The position numbers and the translations under genes were made by a program. A DNA stretch of 64,000 nucleotides from Daucus carota subsp. sativus (Eukaryota > Streptophyta > Magnoliopsida > Apiales > Apiaceae), in contig NC_030387.2 of NCBI RefSeq assembly GCF_001625215.2, positions 41,191,606 through 41,255,605 on the forward strand, written 5' to 3'. How positions within the stretch are numbered: the first letter of the stretch is position 1; every line of letters starts with the position of its first letter. Shown here piece by piece: positions 38,070 to 51,357 of this stretch. The notes under the pieces were generated by a model. The model saw nothing but the letters and a program-made list of their open reading frames with translations, made no database searches and was not told the DNA's origin.

Positions 38070-41000
38070 CTAGTTCCCGGTCGATCCATGTTCACTCATG
38101 CTTCCTCTAGACAGGCCCCATAATCGTTGCCAGAGTTGCTTCTTCTTTACCATTTTTAGGGGTGCGGAATTAGAAATTCTTCTGAAAGACATAGACTCTT
38201 GTTCCTCAAATCCAGCTGATGCATACCTTAAATCCGTAGCTGACATTGGGATCTTGGTATCCAGTATGGGATCATAGCCGAACAGAGGGTCATCGATCCC
38301 TGTGGCCTCCATAAGTTCAGAGGTGTGTTCATTGTGCTTATCCATGAGAAAGTCTTCCTGGCTGCTGCTTCTTGTAATAGACTCTTTTATTTCATCAAAC
38401 TCATTGCACACTAGCTTTAAGGCTTGAACAACCTCACCCATAAAAGGACGGTGAGATACTTCTGGTTGGACACACATTGATGCAATAGCTGCAACTTTAG
38501 ATACACTGTCTAATGGGATGTTTTGCTTGAATGTATGATCAATTAGTGTTTCCAAAGATTCTTTACTTGAGAGAAGAGGACGTGCCCAAGCGACAAGATT
38601 TTCTTGACCTGGTGGCTGTGACAAATCCACTGGCTTTCTTCCAGTTAGAAGTTCAAGGAGAACTACACCGTAGCTGTAAACATCACTTTTAACAAGCAGA
38701 TGCCCAGTCATAGCATACTCCGGAGCCAAGTAACTGGAGAAAAATTGTTCAGATAAAGTAATAAGGAATAATTGGTCATAATATGACTATTATTGCAGAG
38801 ATTACCCATAAAATCTTACCAAGAATATTTGAAATTTGTCACAAATTAAGTATATATGTCGCCTTCATAGTTACAAATGAAGAAAAATCGTAATCTGCCT
38901 AATATCTTAAAGGTCATTTCATTCCGGAACTGATTGCTTACTGGTACAACAATGTACTTACAGTAGTAGACACCTTTCAACATTCTATCCGAACTGTAGA
39001 CACTGACTGGTGTTATGTTCAAAACAAGTTGAACTGAAATAGCTTATTCTGAGCATAATTTTATTTCTAATACATATATAAGAATAAAAAATAATCACAA
39101 TGATGGTCAATGGTATAAACAATGTATATTAATTGAGAAAGTGCATACCCAAAAGTTCCCATTACATGCGTTGAGATGTGCCTGTTCTCCCCGTCAAGTG
39201 TTGTTTTAGCCAATCCAAAATCTGAAACTTTAGGTGTAAAATCGTGTTCTAAAAGAATGTTGCTTGCCTTAAAGTCTCTGTGTATGACGCGAGGGCTTGA
39301 GTCTTCATGCAGATAAGCTAAACCACGGGCAGATCCCAGAGCGATCTTCAGTCTGGCACTCCAATCAAGTGGAGCACTTTCCTTGTCACTTCCTAAGGAA
39401 CAAGAAAGATGCACTGTGAGTTCACTACTTCACTCTAATATATCGTAATTAAAAATATGAATATTAGCAGAATTATACTCGGTGTAGATTGAAGGGAGGG
39501 GCTATTGAGACTTGTATATACCATGTAAGTGGGATTCCACACTGCCATTGGGAACAAGTTCATAGACCAGGCATCGATATTGGTCATCCGTGCATATACC
39601 AATCAATTTCACCAAGTTTCTGTGGTGCAGACGACTAAGCATCTCAACTTCTGCTAAGAACTCACGGCCACCTTGCTGATCATCTCTTTTTAGAACCTTC
39701 ACAGCCACCTCCCTTCTATCATCAAGAGTTCCACTATAGACTAGTCCGAAGCCACCCTCTCCAATAATTCTTGAAGCAGCAAAATTTTCAGTAGCTCTTT
39801 GCATGTCATTCAAACTAAATACTTTAGCAGTCCCTGTATATGCCAGTATGCTAGAACTATACGACATTGATGCTGAACTGGGTCTGCTTCCATACATCAA
39901 TGACTTGTTGGTCCCTGCAGAGTTTATTTTATTTAGTTGCTTAATTATAAACTCTAAAATAGTATTGTTTCTAAGAACACAAGTATGAATTGTATTGAAA
40001 TATTTGTCCATTTAAGCCAAATGAAGAGATAAGTTTTTAGTCACCTCGTTATGTTCTCAATCTTTATGAATTTGTGCATACCTGATGGTTTACTGCGAGA
40101 GGATACAATATCGGTTTGATTTGGTTGACAAATGGAACATCCACATTTCACCAACAGAAACCAGATGACTCCCATACAAACAATAAATGCTGTGACTGAT
40201 GATATAATAATTACAGCTACCAAGCTTCGGTCAGTCCCACCCTTCCTTGCACTTGCCACATCAACCCCTAATGGTTTTTCAGGCATGCCATCATTTTCAC
40301 TGTGAGGGTACTGATGATCATCTATATTAACAGCACTTGAATGTGCTGATGGCGGAGAAGGAGGAAGACCTGTTGATATAGAAGTTAAAAGAACTTTAGA
40401 AATCTGTAATCGGATAACTGTGATGGAAACATATACAGAAGGGAAGATGGACTCAGAATTCCGCTGCCTTATTTATAATGATGTGATTGTAAGTTTCTCT
40501 TTAGGCAATAGAACCTTATGATCAGGCATCAACCATGATTTCTACTATTGCCATTGTCATCTTTAGTTCAGATTAAATTTCATGATATGTAATTTCAACA
40601 TTAGCTTCTTCCCACCCAAACAAAGTTGGCATCTTTGCTTTCCCAGAGTTACACAGCCAAAAATAATCTTCTTTTCATAGGAAGTATTCACTCTAATATT
40701 TATGAAGTGATGAAGCGAGCAATTAGGATCATGTATTAGCACATCACCTGGATAACTAACATGTACCGCTCTGGAGGCACCAAAGAGGGAAGTTTTTATA
40801 TAGACCTGCTTCTTCCAGAACTTTCTGTAGATCATAAATGCTGTATCATTATCAAAGTTCTCTCTTAGTGGTACCAAGTTAATGAGGACCATGGTTTTTT
40901 CTGGCTGCTGGACTGCTGCATTGGCACCCATTATTCGTACTTGACTTAGATTTAGTGATAGGCCAGTTGCGACCTCTCTGGCTAGCTCTGACACTAAAGG

Positions 41001-42326
41001 AAAAAATACATACAGGGAGACACTGAGGCCTAGTCTAACTTCAATAGGCCAAACACAACTACACGGAGCTCCACCAGGTGTATAAGTCAGTGGTACCGTG
41101 CATGTCACAGATGCACAACCTACAATTAATAAGGGAAGAATTGCTTAATTTGCAACCAAAGTTAGCTCTGACTACAGAAAAAAAAAGAGTATGTTGGTTG
41201 TGTACCTTCACTAGGAGGAGGTGGTGGTAGTGTCAATACCGTTGGAGGCGGTAAAATCTTCTTCTTCATAGAAGAGCTTAATGGAGAAACTGTAGGCGAA
41301 GTAGTAGATACTTGAAGATGTAGGAGAAGATGAATTATATCATATGTTAGTACAGACAGTAAATGAATTGACAAATTTCCCTAAAAATTAAAGGCAGAAG
41401 AAATTTTTCCATACTTTGAGGCTGAAATGATGATATTGTTGGTGCCTGAGCAGGACTGATTGCACTCCAACTCCTAGTCGGAGTGGAAGCAGAAATAAGT
41501 GGAGACAGTGAAGGGCCTGTATTCAGCAGAAAGAAATACGTTGCTGAATGAAATATAATACAAGATAAAGAAATAATAATATTTATCAAGGAGATTTTAG
41601 TTATGTTGTGTAGTAACCTTGTTGGCTATTAGTAGGAGGATGGAGCTGATGAGATATACCAGGGGCCAAGTCTTTGAACTTCTGTCTTTTGTGATGGTGT
41701 TTGAAATATGTTTGTGATGGTGATGGTGAAGGTGAAGAACCAAGTTCTGGCTTATTAGCATGATGATGAAAAGATGGCGTTGTAGGCGCAATGGATGATG
41801 TAGGTACTTTAAAGCCTGCAACAGAAATGTCAGCCATTTTATTATGCTAGATCACAAGCTCTTCCATAGCTTATATAGCAATTTTATTAGGATTTCCTAA
41901 TTGCCCTAATTTGATTTCTGAAACTACTGAAGTCTTTTTAGAAGAGTAACATGGTTTTAATTATTAATAAAATTTAATTGCTTCGCATTAGAATTCATCG
42001 CAGAACAAAGCTTATTGCCAAACCAAGTAGCTCTGAATGTTACAATCTTGTTCTGGAACTGACTTGACAATCTAATCGACTGGACCGCAATAGATGACAT
42101 TATACGAAATTTGACACTAGATTTATTGTTGACCATAGAACAATAACAATTGAGAATTCAGATTTCAAGATTAGTGCACATGACAATTCTTTGTTGGAAT
42201 AAACAATCATTAAAGAAACTAAAAAAAGAAGAAACAGTGAAGCCCATTACCTGCAAATCCAAGAACTGCCCAGACATCAACAATCATGAAGCAAATGATC
42301 ACCATTAGAAAGAACTGCATTTTCAT
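38070..42326 (-). CDS. ALE2-like receptor-like serine/threonine kinase
   Basis: Nine exons (42326-42251, 41815-41618, 41516-41415, 41310-41206, 41119-40748, 40369-40082, 39914-39522, 39392-39149, 38733-38070) join in frame to 813 residues; Arabidopsis ALE2 has about 744. It has a signal peptide (1-25), a Pro/Ser-rich stretch (26-160), the conserved ectodomain with [16 protein letters not shown], one membrane segment (about 334-358) and a kinase domain: GEGGFGLVY (432-440), AVK lysine 453, HRDFKASN (549), DFG (569) and APE (595). It is an RD kinase with all catalytic residues. ALE2 acts with the kinase ACR4 and the protease ALE1 in protoderm and cuticle formation. The start is the first ATG giving a signal peptide; a second ATG lies two codons later. 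A short uORF precedes it. Confidence 0.92.
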
Positions 42327-42371
42327 CTTCCTCACAAGAACCACAAAACCAAGCTTAAAGATCATTAATTT

Positions 42372-42434
42372 TCACATACTCAACCATGTCTGATGACCAA
42401 AAGCATGAAAAAGACACAAAAAGAATTTGCACAT
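42372..42434 (-). promoter_or_regulatory. 20-codon uORF upstream of the ALE2-like start
   Basis: In the presumed leader, an ATG at 42434 opens a 20-residue frame (MCKFFLCLFHAF...) ending with TGA at 42372, 45 nt before the main start codon. It would reduce translation if the mRNA begins upstream. The leader extent is not known, so this is conditional. Confidence 0.4.
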
Positions 42435-44521
42435 GGCCTAAAAGGAACAAAGACACATAAGTTTCCAGATAAAGTAGAGACAGCAACAGTGTCTCTGAAG
42501 CAACAAGAAGAAAGTACACAGTACTGAAAACTCAAGAAAAATGGATTAGCTGAAGCCTAAGCTCAGAATTTGACAAGAACTTATGATGTTTGTAATGGAT
42601 TACTGTTTTCTTGACTTGGGTCATCAGAATATAACTGAAAAAACAGTATAGTTACACAAAGCTCAAGAACTAGACAGTTTACAAAGTGTTTTAGTGGGAA
42701 CAGAAAGAAAAATCAAGGAGGGTTTCAATGAATGAGTTGAAAAGGCAAAAATATTCTGAATTTTCTTGAATTCTTTGTTTGGATTTGCATATATACTATT
42801 AAATCACCAACTTTGAATTAATGATTACATGGGGGACAATTAGAAAGTTTGGTGCTTGGCACTATTAGTTTCAACTTGATCACAAGTTTTGGCATTATGT
42901 TTTGTGGTAATTGCATTTTTCAATAATAACCTAATCAATGGAGCTATGCATTCAGAACACCACAGTGGCTGGCTTGTTTAGTGTCTTCTGACAATGGCTC
43001 CACCCACCGTCTTTCTTTTTCTTTTTTCTTTTGGCGTTTTGACGGAATTCATCTTATTTTTTACGAGACTTGAACTCCCGTCATATTAATTTTCAAAATT
43101 TTTGAATTTCATAAATAGGGAATGAGTGAGGAATGCTAGTCAAGAAATATTAGGAAAATAGAAAAAAAAGGTCGTAAAAATTGAATGAGTAAAACGACAA
43201 GTAACGAACTTGTTTAAATCTAAAACAAAATGGTGGGTGTGATTATGATATGATAACTAGCAGAAAAATTTGATAAGATGAGTAGTGTTTTTTCCACGGT
43301 ATGACTTGCAGCAATAATATTGAATGTGTTAGTGGGACAAATGTTTGACTCTTGTTACACCAGATTTTTCTTTTGTTTTTTCTATCAACCAGAAGTGTCA
43401 ATGACCCTTACTAAATTGGGTTCGGTAGCAATATAGAAGACTTGCAATTTTTTTCTAATTAGTTTAAAGAATATTAATGAACCGAGTAAATTTGAAAATT
43501 TGCTATGTTTGAGCTCGATCATAGAAGCTCAAATCAATATTATTTTATTAAATATTGAGAAAATTTTAAATTCGACTCGACCAAAACTATAATCGTATAT
43601 ATAAATTTGAAGTCGGGCTAGGTAATCTATTTGAATGACTCAAATTCGATTTTCGACTCAATTATTACTATTATTAAATTGAATTTAAATATTTTACGGA
43701 CCGTATTAGCTTGGCTCGTGTACACCCATGATGGAAGGCTTAAGTAGATGCACTGCACAGTAATAATCTTGAGACAAAAATATATTTGTTGTACAAAATC
43801 TATACATGAAAAAAATTGAGATTAACTAAGATACATAGACTTGGGATGATAAATCTTTATTTTTAACAAACATACGTGGTTTGGACTATATTTGTCACTG
43901 GATTTGGCTGACACTGGTAGCCGGCTTTTGATTTTGGGCCTATTTCGATGTTTACCTCCCTCACAAGTCACAACACTGGACTGGGCCTGGTACTCTCATT
44001 GTTGAAGACTACCTTCTGTAGCCCGTATCTATATTTTTCTGGATTAGTTATTTGCAGATAGATTTCATATCCATTTCGTTAAAAAGGAGCAAAGTCATTT
44101 CAGCTACAAGTAGAAGAAAGGAAAGGTATTATAACGGTTTGAAACATAAATTTCATGCCAGAAAAAAAATTCAGAATAGTGCAGATATCATCTGTATGTA
44201 CATATTCATCGCATTTCAATACATTCTATCCATCAAAAATTCAATAAAACAGCCCCTCTTTTGTAAGAGATTAGAGAGGGAAACAAAAGCTATACATGAA
44301 GATCCAAAAACCATTGATCAGCCTGTTAAGTGGTTTATGTTAGAAATTTAACTGTTTTGAATATGAATATGATAAGTCCGGTAATTCATTCTCTCAATAA
44401 ATCTTGAAATTTTGAATCATTTCCATTCCTGTTAACGTTCATATATCAACGATACAGGCGCCTCTTTAACCAACGGCAATTGCAAATGATTCTGGAAAAT
44501 CAGGTACCAATAAACTAAAAA
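42435..44521. other. Intergenic region between ALE2-like and LBD genes
   Basis: This holds the presumed promoter and leader of the ALE2-like gene; TATATAT near 42790 is a possible TATA box on the minus strand. AT-rich DNA follows. The 99-codon open frame at 44052-44351 has no recognisable similarity and is probably chance. I see no RNA gene and no clear transposon. Confidence 0.55.
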
Positions 44522-45290
44522 CTAAATAGCATCAGTAGTTTTGAGCCTAAAATCGTCAACACTGTCGAATGATTTTTCTTCCGCTTCGATTTTAAACTCC
44601 TCTCTTCGATCATACGGGAGTAGCTTCGGATTAACATCCTCTTCCCAATTCTCTTCACATTCGTAACTCCTCTTAACCTCTAACGTCGTCGCAGAATTCT
44701 CCGTCGCCCCCCACGAATTAATCTCCTCGAAATTCACCTGATCATCACCATGCAAAATGTACTGCCCTCTGTCTTGATCATCACCTTCATGATAATATCG
44801 TTGCATTTCATTGTCACGGTTTTCGTTTACCATATCAAACACGTTATTAAATTCGTTCTGAGCTCGACAATACGCCAGCTGATGAAGAACGAGCTGGAGC
44901 TCGGCTCGATTAAACTCAATCTGCCGCTGCAACGTACTCACGTATAATTCGATAACACCCGCCAACAGGGTCACTAGCCCGAACATCAGCCTGGTAAATA
45001 ATCGTCCGCATGGCCTCGTCCTTATCGTATTTTTCGAGATTCCGAATAATCTTGGTAATGTTGCTCACGCCGAACAATTTATGGGCGTTGAGGAACTGAC
45101 GTTGCCGAAGGTGAGGGAAATACGGTGCGAGAATGCAGTCAGGGGCGCACTTTCTGCGCTGGTACTTGCATGCCGCGCAGGCCTGGCTTGCGTTACACCT
45201 TGGGATGTTATTATTTGTAGCAGCAGGAGGGGGAGTAGGAGTATTACTAGTTATTTCACGTGTTTCCAGATTATTGTTTTTGTTGTTCAT
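44522..45290 (-). CDS. LOB-domain (LBD/ASL) transcription factor gene with a frame break
   Basis: From the ATG at 45290 a 124-residue frame carries the LOB-domain zinc motif CX2CX6CX3C (CAACKYQRRKCAPDC), the GAS-type block (FLNAHKLFGVSNITKIIRNL) and DPVGGCYRIIRE, then stops at 44916. The family continues with a leucine-zipper-like coil. Here that coil, LQRQIEFNRAELQLVLHQLA, lies in another frame that stays open to a stop at 44522, giving about 130 more codons with an acidic tail. Four extra bases at about 44933-44936 explain the shift. GTGAGT and TTGCAG flank the site, but the 15-nt span is too short for an intron and removing it does not restore the frame. It may be a recent pseudogene, a truncated protein or an assembly error. 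The domain is closest to the LBD22/LBD27-like group, a tentative placement. Confidence 0.75.
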
Positions 45291-45960
45291 GTTGCAGTGA
45301 TTTTAGGAAGGGAAAATATAGAACTTACGGGCGGTTCCGGGGGTGATGGGGAAGATGCAGAGATGGCTTCTTTTTTTTTTGGTTGTTTTTAACCTCTCTT
45401 TTTTAAATTTGTTGCATGGAGAGAAGATGTTATAATTAATATATGGTAGTTTGACTGTATTTACTTAAATTGTGATTTTAACATAAATTTTGTTGTGATA
45501 TGTGGTAGGTTACAGCTTTTTAATTTGACTAAATTTTACTGTAATTAGGAAAACATTCATATCCATTGCCAGAGGCACAACAAATGGAGTCGGCCATTAC
45601 ATTTAAGTTAGCTATTAAATTCAAGAAATTTGTAAAATACAATATGAAATTATGAGACAAAAAATACCCCCTTCATGTTAGATGTTTTGCATTTTCATGA
45701 ACTAGCACAACATTCAGCAGTATATGCAAAGATGCAATTTCAAGTAAAAACAAAAGAAATGCTACACAATAACAAATTAACCACATGACTATAAGATGGA
45801 AATATGAGTGTCATCTGTGAAACACCTTAAACGACGACTGCCAACTGCAACAGGTAGGTGAAATATTGAAGAGCATAAACCCTGAACCACCAACAAGTTT
45901 AAAAAATATATTTAATAAATTAAACACTTGGCTTGCCATATGTCGGTTCTCCCTTAGACA

Positions 45961-48946
45961 TTACTGCTGTTTGCACTCTGGAGGACGTTCAACCTGCTGA
46001 CCTTCCCCAGCTTGTGATCTTCCAGTTTTCTACAGTCAGTAAAAACACAAAAGATATGTTAAGTTGAATAATTCATATGTTTTGAACTGCAAGATGATTT
46101 CAAAAAGAAATAACAAAAACAGACAATTTGGCAGATAACTTGTTAGCAAATACGAGCAATAATCAAACTTTTTACTCGAACAAGAACACTTGTTAGTATA
46201 CCTTCTTTCTGTTCTTAACATCATCTTCATCTTCCTCATCATCTTCATCTTCATCCTCCTCCTCATCCTCTTCATCTTCATCACCTTCCTCATCATCGTC
46301 TTCATCATCATCCTCCATATCTTCAAACTCATCACCCTGTGCTGCTTCTCCAGTAAACCATGACACGGCATGAGGAATGATTTTGTCCCGAATCGTTGAC
46401 CTGCAGGAAATGACAGATATTGTGTAACTGGATTTATAGGGGGGCTAACTGAGCAAGTACCCTGTCTTGTGATATTTCAAAGCAATTAACTAGAAAATAC
46501 TTGCATAAAAAAACACGATCGGCTGTGTGTGTGTGCGCGCACACACACACACACATTAACAAGACGTAATTAAAGAAAATTTCCCCACTAAATTAAGTAC
46601 TTACCCAATGTCATAATCTTGTTCCATTTGGTTTTGGAGCTCCTCAGCCTACAAAAGTTCCTCAGATCAATCAGCATAATAAATCTTTCAAAAGTCTTAT
46701 TGGTAATGATGTTTTAGGAGATTAAGAACTTACAGCTTCTTCATCTAAATCATCATCATCCTCAGGCACCTCTGGGGGATTGAAGAAATTAAAGAAACTA
46801 TCACACGGTTCGGTCTTGGTAATAGGTTTTGTATTCTTTGATCCCTTCTTTGGCTTCTTCTTTAAAATCTTGTGTGTCAAGCATTTTCCTGGGTACCATT
46901 CAATCTCCGTGCTACATGCATATAAACAATAGAACATTAGATACTAAGAAACAATGCATAGAGAATTACAGACTGCAATTGATACACATTTGATGACCAT
47001 TTACCCAATTGCCTTCTCCAAAATAGGTTCTTCTTCATCAATCATGTGATATGTTTTTGTCAAAACTGAATTCTTAAAGATAGGATTGGTATCAAAGAAG
47101 AATTCAAGCTTAAAACCCTTGGGATCATTAATTTTACACCACTTGATATCCTTTAAATACTTGAGAGCCTCCTCATCGCGCTCAGATATCTAGGAAGACA
47201 CATAACAGTCAGTTCAAGACTTCTTACAGATATAACGTGAATGTTGTGTTGTGAAAAGCAGAGCATAAGGTACAACAGTCACAGATCTACAACAAAAAAC
47301 ACACCTCCTCGGCCAATATCTCGTTACTTTTCATTGCAGTGAGCCAAAATTCAGGAACACCTGTTTCAGCATCCATTGTTTCAGTACTAAAATCAGGCTC
47401 CCAGTACAAACAAACAAGACAAGAGTTTAAACTAAGGGAGCATAAGGGAATCGGTAGCTCAGATGCACACCTTTTTCTTGACCTTCTTCCTGCTTCAATG
47501 CGTTTTCACTTTTAACTCCTTCAGCTTCGACAATACCATTTACTATTTCATATCTCTGTTATTGATAACAAAAACCGATAGAATAAGAAATCAAAAAGTC
47601 ATATAAACTTATGGCTCTTGATGCTAAACAACATTTCATGTACCTTAGTGTATAGAGGTTCATAGAGTTTTTGGTATTTAGCTTCAAGATTTGCCCTCTC
47701 CTCAAAGAACTTTGCCTCTAAATCATCATGGTGGCTCTATAATAGAGAAACACATCGTGTCTTAATTCAGACCTTTAAAGCTCTGGTCTCTCCAATGACC
47801 ATTACAAACAAATTTAACTTTATCAGCTATAAAAGTCTATGCCAGATGGAAATTTGTTGTTCAGTAATGACACGGCTGCTCTCTCCTCATGGCAAGGACA
47901 TGTTAAAATCCCCCCCTCCAAATGGCTAAAGGTCATGTGTTCAAATCATCACATTCACCTCCCATGTACAAAAAAATTTAATCTGATTAGTAAGGGTTTG
48001 GCCTACCGGAAGCCCATTTTCTCTTGGTAAAAGGAGGTTGAGGGTTTAAACCCCAATGGTAGACAATATGAAATGGAATTGTGTGCAGATAAACAGCCGT
48101 ATATTGATTTTTAAAGGGGAAAAAAAAGGATATCAACATCACAAGAGTGCTTAGGTTTTAATAAACAAAGTATTTCTGATCTTTGAAATTCAGTAATTGG
48201 CAACATTTAAGAGGATGGAACGTTCTCAAAAACAAATCTAAAATACAATCCAATTACACCGTCCACTACCAATGACCTATCAACTTCAAACTGTTAGTTC
48301 CTACTTTCAATAATAGGTTTTCATAGTTCACATAGCCACAGCAAACAAACACTTCCAAGCATTAAAAAATGAACTTCACTGAAATGACACAATCAATATC
48401 ACAAGTTGCAACACAGCGTTCATAATAACACTAATCCATATGATCCACTTATTTCACCTAAATAGTTATGATCAACAACACCCGTGACAGCACAAATCCA
48501 CGAAACGTAACAAACCAACCTGAATTCCTTTCAAAGCCTCTACACGCTTCCTAACAGCAGGTGTCAAATTCTCGAGAATATCAGAATGCTGCCCAGCCAA
48601 ATTCTGAAGCTTACTCTACACAAACCACTAGGACAATATTAATCAAACAATCACTGCATAATTAAATAAATCAACAAAACAAAATAAGCGAAACATCGAT
48701 TTCGCCACAGCTTCACCTTAAGAGCATTCACAAGACCAGCTCTATCCTCAGCACTGAGAGCTACAGAACAGTATAACCATAGTTTTAAACACAATTAAAT
48801 GTCTACGACTATTCAATTATCAATAATATGAAATAATATATGAAAAAAAGAATGCGATATGAGTACTTATGAGTGGCGAAATTACCAGCGGCGGCGGCGG
48901 GTAAGGCGGCGCCGAGATCGGAGACGTCGATTGGGTCGTTGCTCAT
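45961..48946 (-). CDS. NAP1: Nucleosome assembly protein 1 (NAP1) histone chaperone
   Basis: Eleven exons (48946-48886, 48760-48717, 48615-48520, 47736-47644, 47555-47471, 47360-47305, 47189-47005, 46911-46734, 46648-46605, 46400-46202, 46029-45961) join in frame to 369 residues, close to the roughly 372 of Arabidopsis NAP1;1. NAP1 binds H2A-H2B and moves between cytoplasm and nucleus. Present are the dimerisation helix (about 28-90), the core block [36 protein letters not shown], the basic [23 protein letters not shown], and a long Asp/Glu tail. The protein ends CKQQ, a CaaX-type box that is farnesylated in plant NAP1. Exon 6 starts at the AG just before GTGTTCCTG; an AG 44 nt upstream breaks the phase. 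Confidence 0.95.
46524..46555. repeat. Palindromic (TG)n-(CG)n-(CA)n tract in a NAP1 intron
   Basis: A 32-bp strictly alternating pyrimidine-purine run is TG repeats, then CGCGC, then AC repeats. It is nearly self-complementary around the CGCG centre, so it could form a hairpin or Z-DNA. It lies in the intron between exons 9 and 10. Confidence 0.9.
47830..48065 (+). mobile_element. Possible SINE-like insertion in NAP1 intron 3
   Basis: CATGGCAAGGACATG near 47889 and GTGTTCAAATC near 47938 resemble box A and box B of a polymerase III promoter, and GGGTTTAAACCCC lies further on. The NAP1 intron (47737-48519) is much longer than the others, consistent with an insertion. No target-site duplication was found, so this is tentative. 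Confidence 0.3.
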
Positions 48947-50833
48947 GGTGAAATGGAGAGAAATGAGGGTGGTGTTAAACCCTGGGTGGTGAAGAAGGAA
49001 AGAGATAGAACCCTAGAGCGAGGAGGGACTTTAGCGACAAAGTGGAGGACTAGGAGAATGTCGCTGCAATATTCGCATTTATAATAATTATTTACTAACG
49101 ATTAGTTGAAATGATTAATTGAGATATTAACATATTAAAATAATATAATAATATTTAATTTATTACTATATTGAATTTAGAAAAATGTGTTACGGTTGGT
49201 TAGTTGAATTTTATAAATTGAAAAATAGAAAGTACTTCGTAAGAATTAAAAAGAATGATATAATCGATAAAATTGCTAATTTCAATAACTTTGTTTATTA
49301 TAAAAATATTTTTATACTACATCTATTTTTTAAATTATGACGTTTGACTTTTTGACATATGTTTTAAAACTCACAATTTATCATATTAAGAAGTTAAAAT
49401 TATCTGAACAAATATTTTAAACTCACGATTTATCATATTAAATCACATGTTAGATTATTTCCAATGTGATTAGCGATTGGCTATAATTGTTGGCTAAATT
49501 GGACCCGTAAGACATGAAAAAATTGCTGAACCGGTAAGACATTTGTGCTTCAATGATATTAGCTATATTGGTTTATTATAATCTGAAAATAGAATGTTAT
49601 TAATATTTTGTATTGTTAAAATAAGATATATCCGTTCAATATGGTAATAAATGAGGTGTAATTTTGTTACAGATTTCTTACAGGCCTGCAGAGGTTCAAC
49701 AAATATAAACATCCATAGATAAGAGATAGGTATGGTTGGAGTTAGAGTGTGAATTTTCAAAGAGGTTGACTAAATTTTTTGTTTTTGATATGTCAACTCA
49801 TTTTTTTAGCTAAAGATTTTCTATGATTGAAGTTGCTAAGAGTCATGATTTTAAATCCAGATGACTCATAAACATACACTCCCTCTTTTTAATTTTGTTT
49901 GAGCTTGTTTGACTAGAGCGACTTTTAAGAAATGAATACTTGACTCATTTTCAATCACATAAAAAGAGTTGGTGGATATTAGATGAGTGTAGTTTATGAA
50001 TGTGTGGTTATAATAATTTTCTTAAAAAAATCATAAATAAATGGTTCATTCTTTTTGAGATACCCAGAAAAAAAAGTTGTTCAAATAATATGGAATGGAC
50101 AATACATAATAAACTATGTATTTTTGCTATAAGAGGTCATGATTAATTTTAGGCATCTTTGCATGCCTATGAATATGATAATCTGAGTTTAACGATCCTT
50201 AAATATGTAAACATGGCAAGTAATTAACGTGCATCATGATTTGAACTAACCTTCTAGCAAACTTTATACTTTGTCATTGCTAGTCAAGAAAGGACTAAAG
50301 GTACATAGTATCACTGTTTATTCCTTCATTGAGATGTTCACATGATTATACCCGAAGATTACAAATGGATAAAATTGCGTCTAAAATATTATTAATTTAA
50401 TAAGTTTAAAATTGTTTATATAATATATAAATTTAGATAATATGATATTTATAAGCTAAGATTAAAAATTTAATTTTAACTACAAGTCCGTAAATTTGAG
50501 AGTCCATCACTTTCATGATATTATCATTTTAGTTTCACTTTGATTAATTATTGGACATAATAATTCATATGTCTTAACCTTTTGTCCCAAGCAATGAACT
50601 GAAGTCCTCAAAGATGAGGTCATTCGTTTGATTCATACTTGTATATTTTCATGAAAAATATTAAAATACTTTTATTTTTGCTTATTGCAGCGATAGTTTT
50701 GGTTGTAAATTTTTTGAATCATCCTCTGGAATAAAACTGAAAAAATGCAATGAATAGCAGGTCGCCACGTGTGAAGCGGTCGTTTCTGTTCCTGCGTCAT
50801 GTGTACTACTCCTACAACTGCAAGTTCCTCTCA

Positions 50834-51195
50834 GAGCATCTCCAATAAGCTCTTTATTTGAGCTCTTAAATTAAAAAATAAAGAGTCATGTCAAATTTTG
50901 AGCTCCAAGAGACTCTTAGAGGCTCTTTAAAAGCTTAAGAGTCTCTTCTCTCTCCTCAATTGTAGGAGCCACTAGATAGCTCTTAACTAATATTTTATTA
51001 TAAGTTTGTTCCACTTACTCTCTTTCTTTCCACTTTCTTTTGTCTTTTTATGAGTTCAATATACTTTTAATAATATAAAAATAAATAAAGAGTGGATATA
51101 AAGAACATTGTTGGAGTACATGTACACTAAATTGCTAAGAGCTAATAATTTATATTATATTTAAGAGTGATTTTAAGAGTCTATTGGAGATGCTC
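50834..51195. mobile_element. MITE with GAGCATCTCCAATA ends
   Basis: Inverted ends GAGCATCTCCAATA and TATTGGAGATGCTC bound a 362-bp non-coding element, with TCA on both sides (50831-50833 and 51196-51198) as a possible 3-bp target duplication. Inner repeats of GAGCTCTTAA / TTAAGAG type extend the symmetry. The 3-bp duplication hints at the PIF/Harbinger group. Confidence 0.8.
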
Positions 51196-51357
51196 TCAAG
51201 TCTTAATTGGTGGGAGCCAAAACAACTTTTAACCTACCCCTAACTCGGGGACTGGCCCAAACTTTGGAGCCCATATCTTGTGTACGTCGCTACTTCTAAC
51301 CCCTAGGGCCATAACATTTCGGAAATGATTATATCAAAAGAATTACATAGAAATTTA

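Noticed and set aside
44927-44949. A 15-nt intron between GTGAGT and TTGCAG in the LBD gene
   Set aside because: Far below the minimum size of plant introns, and its removal leaves an early stop rather than the family coil.
46036-46371. Met/Lys-rich 111-codon frame on the minus strand
   Set aside because: A shifted-frame reading of the GAT/GAA codons that encode the acidic tail of NAP1.
47371-47404. Earlier acceptor for NAP1 exon 6 (after GGGAG)
   Set aside because: It breaks the reading phase from exon 5, whereas the acceptor before GTGTTCCTG gives KGVPEFW as in other plant NAP1 proteins.
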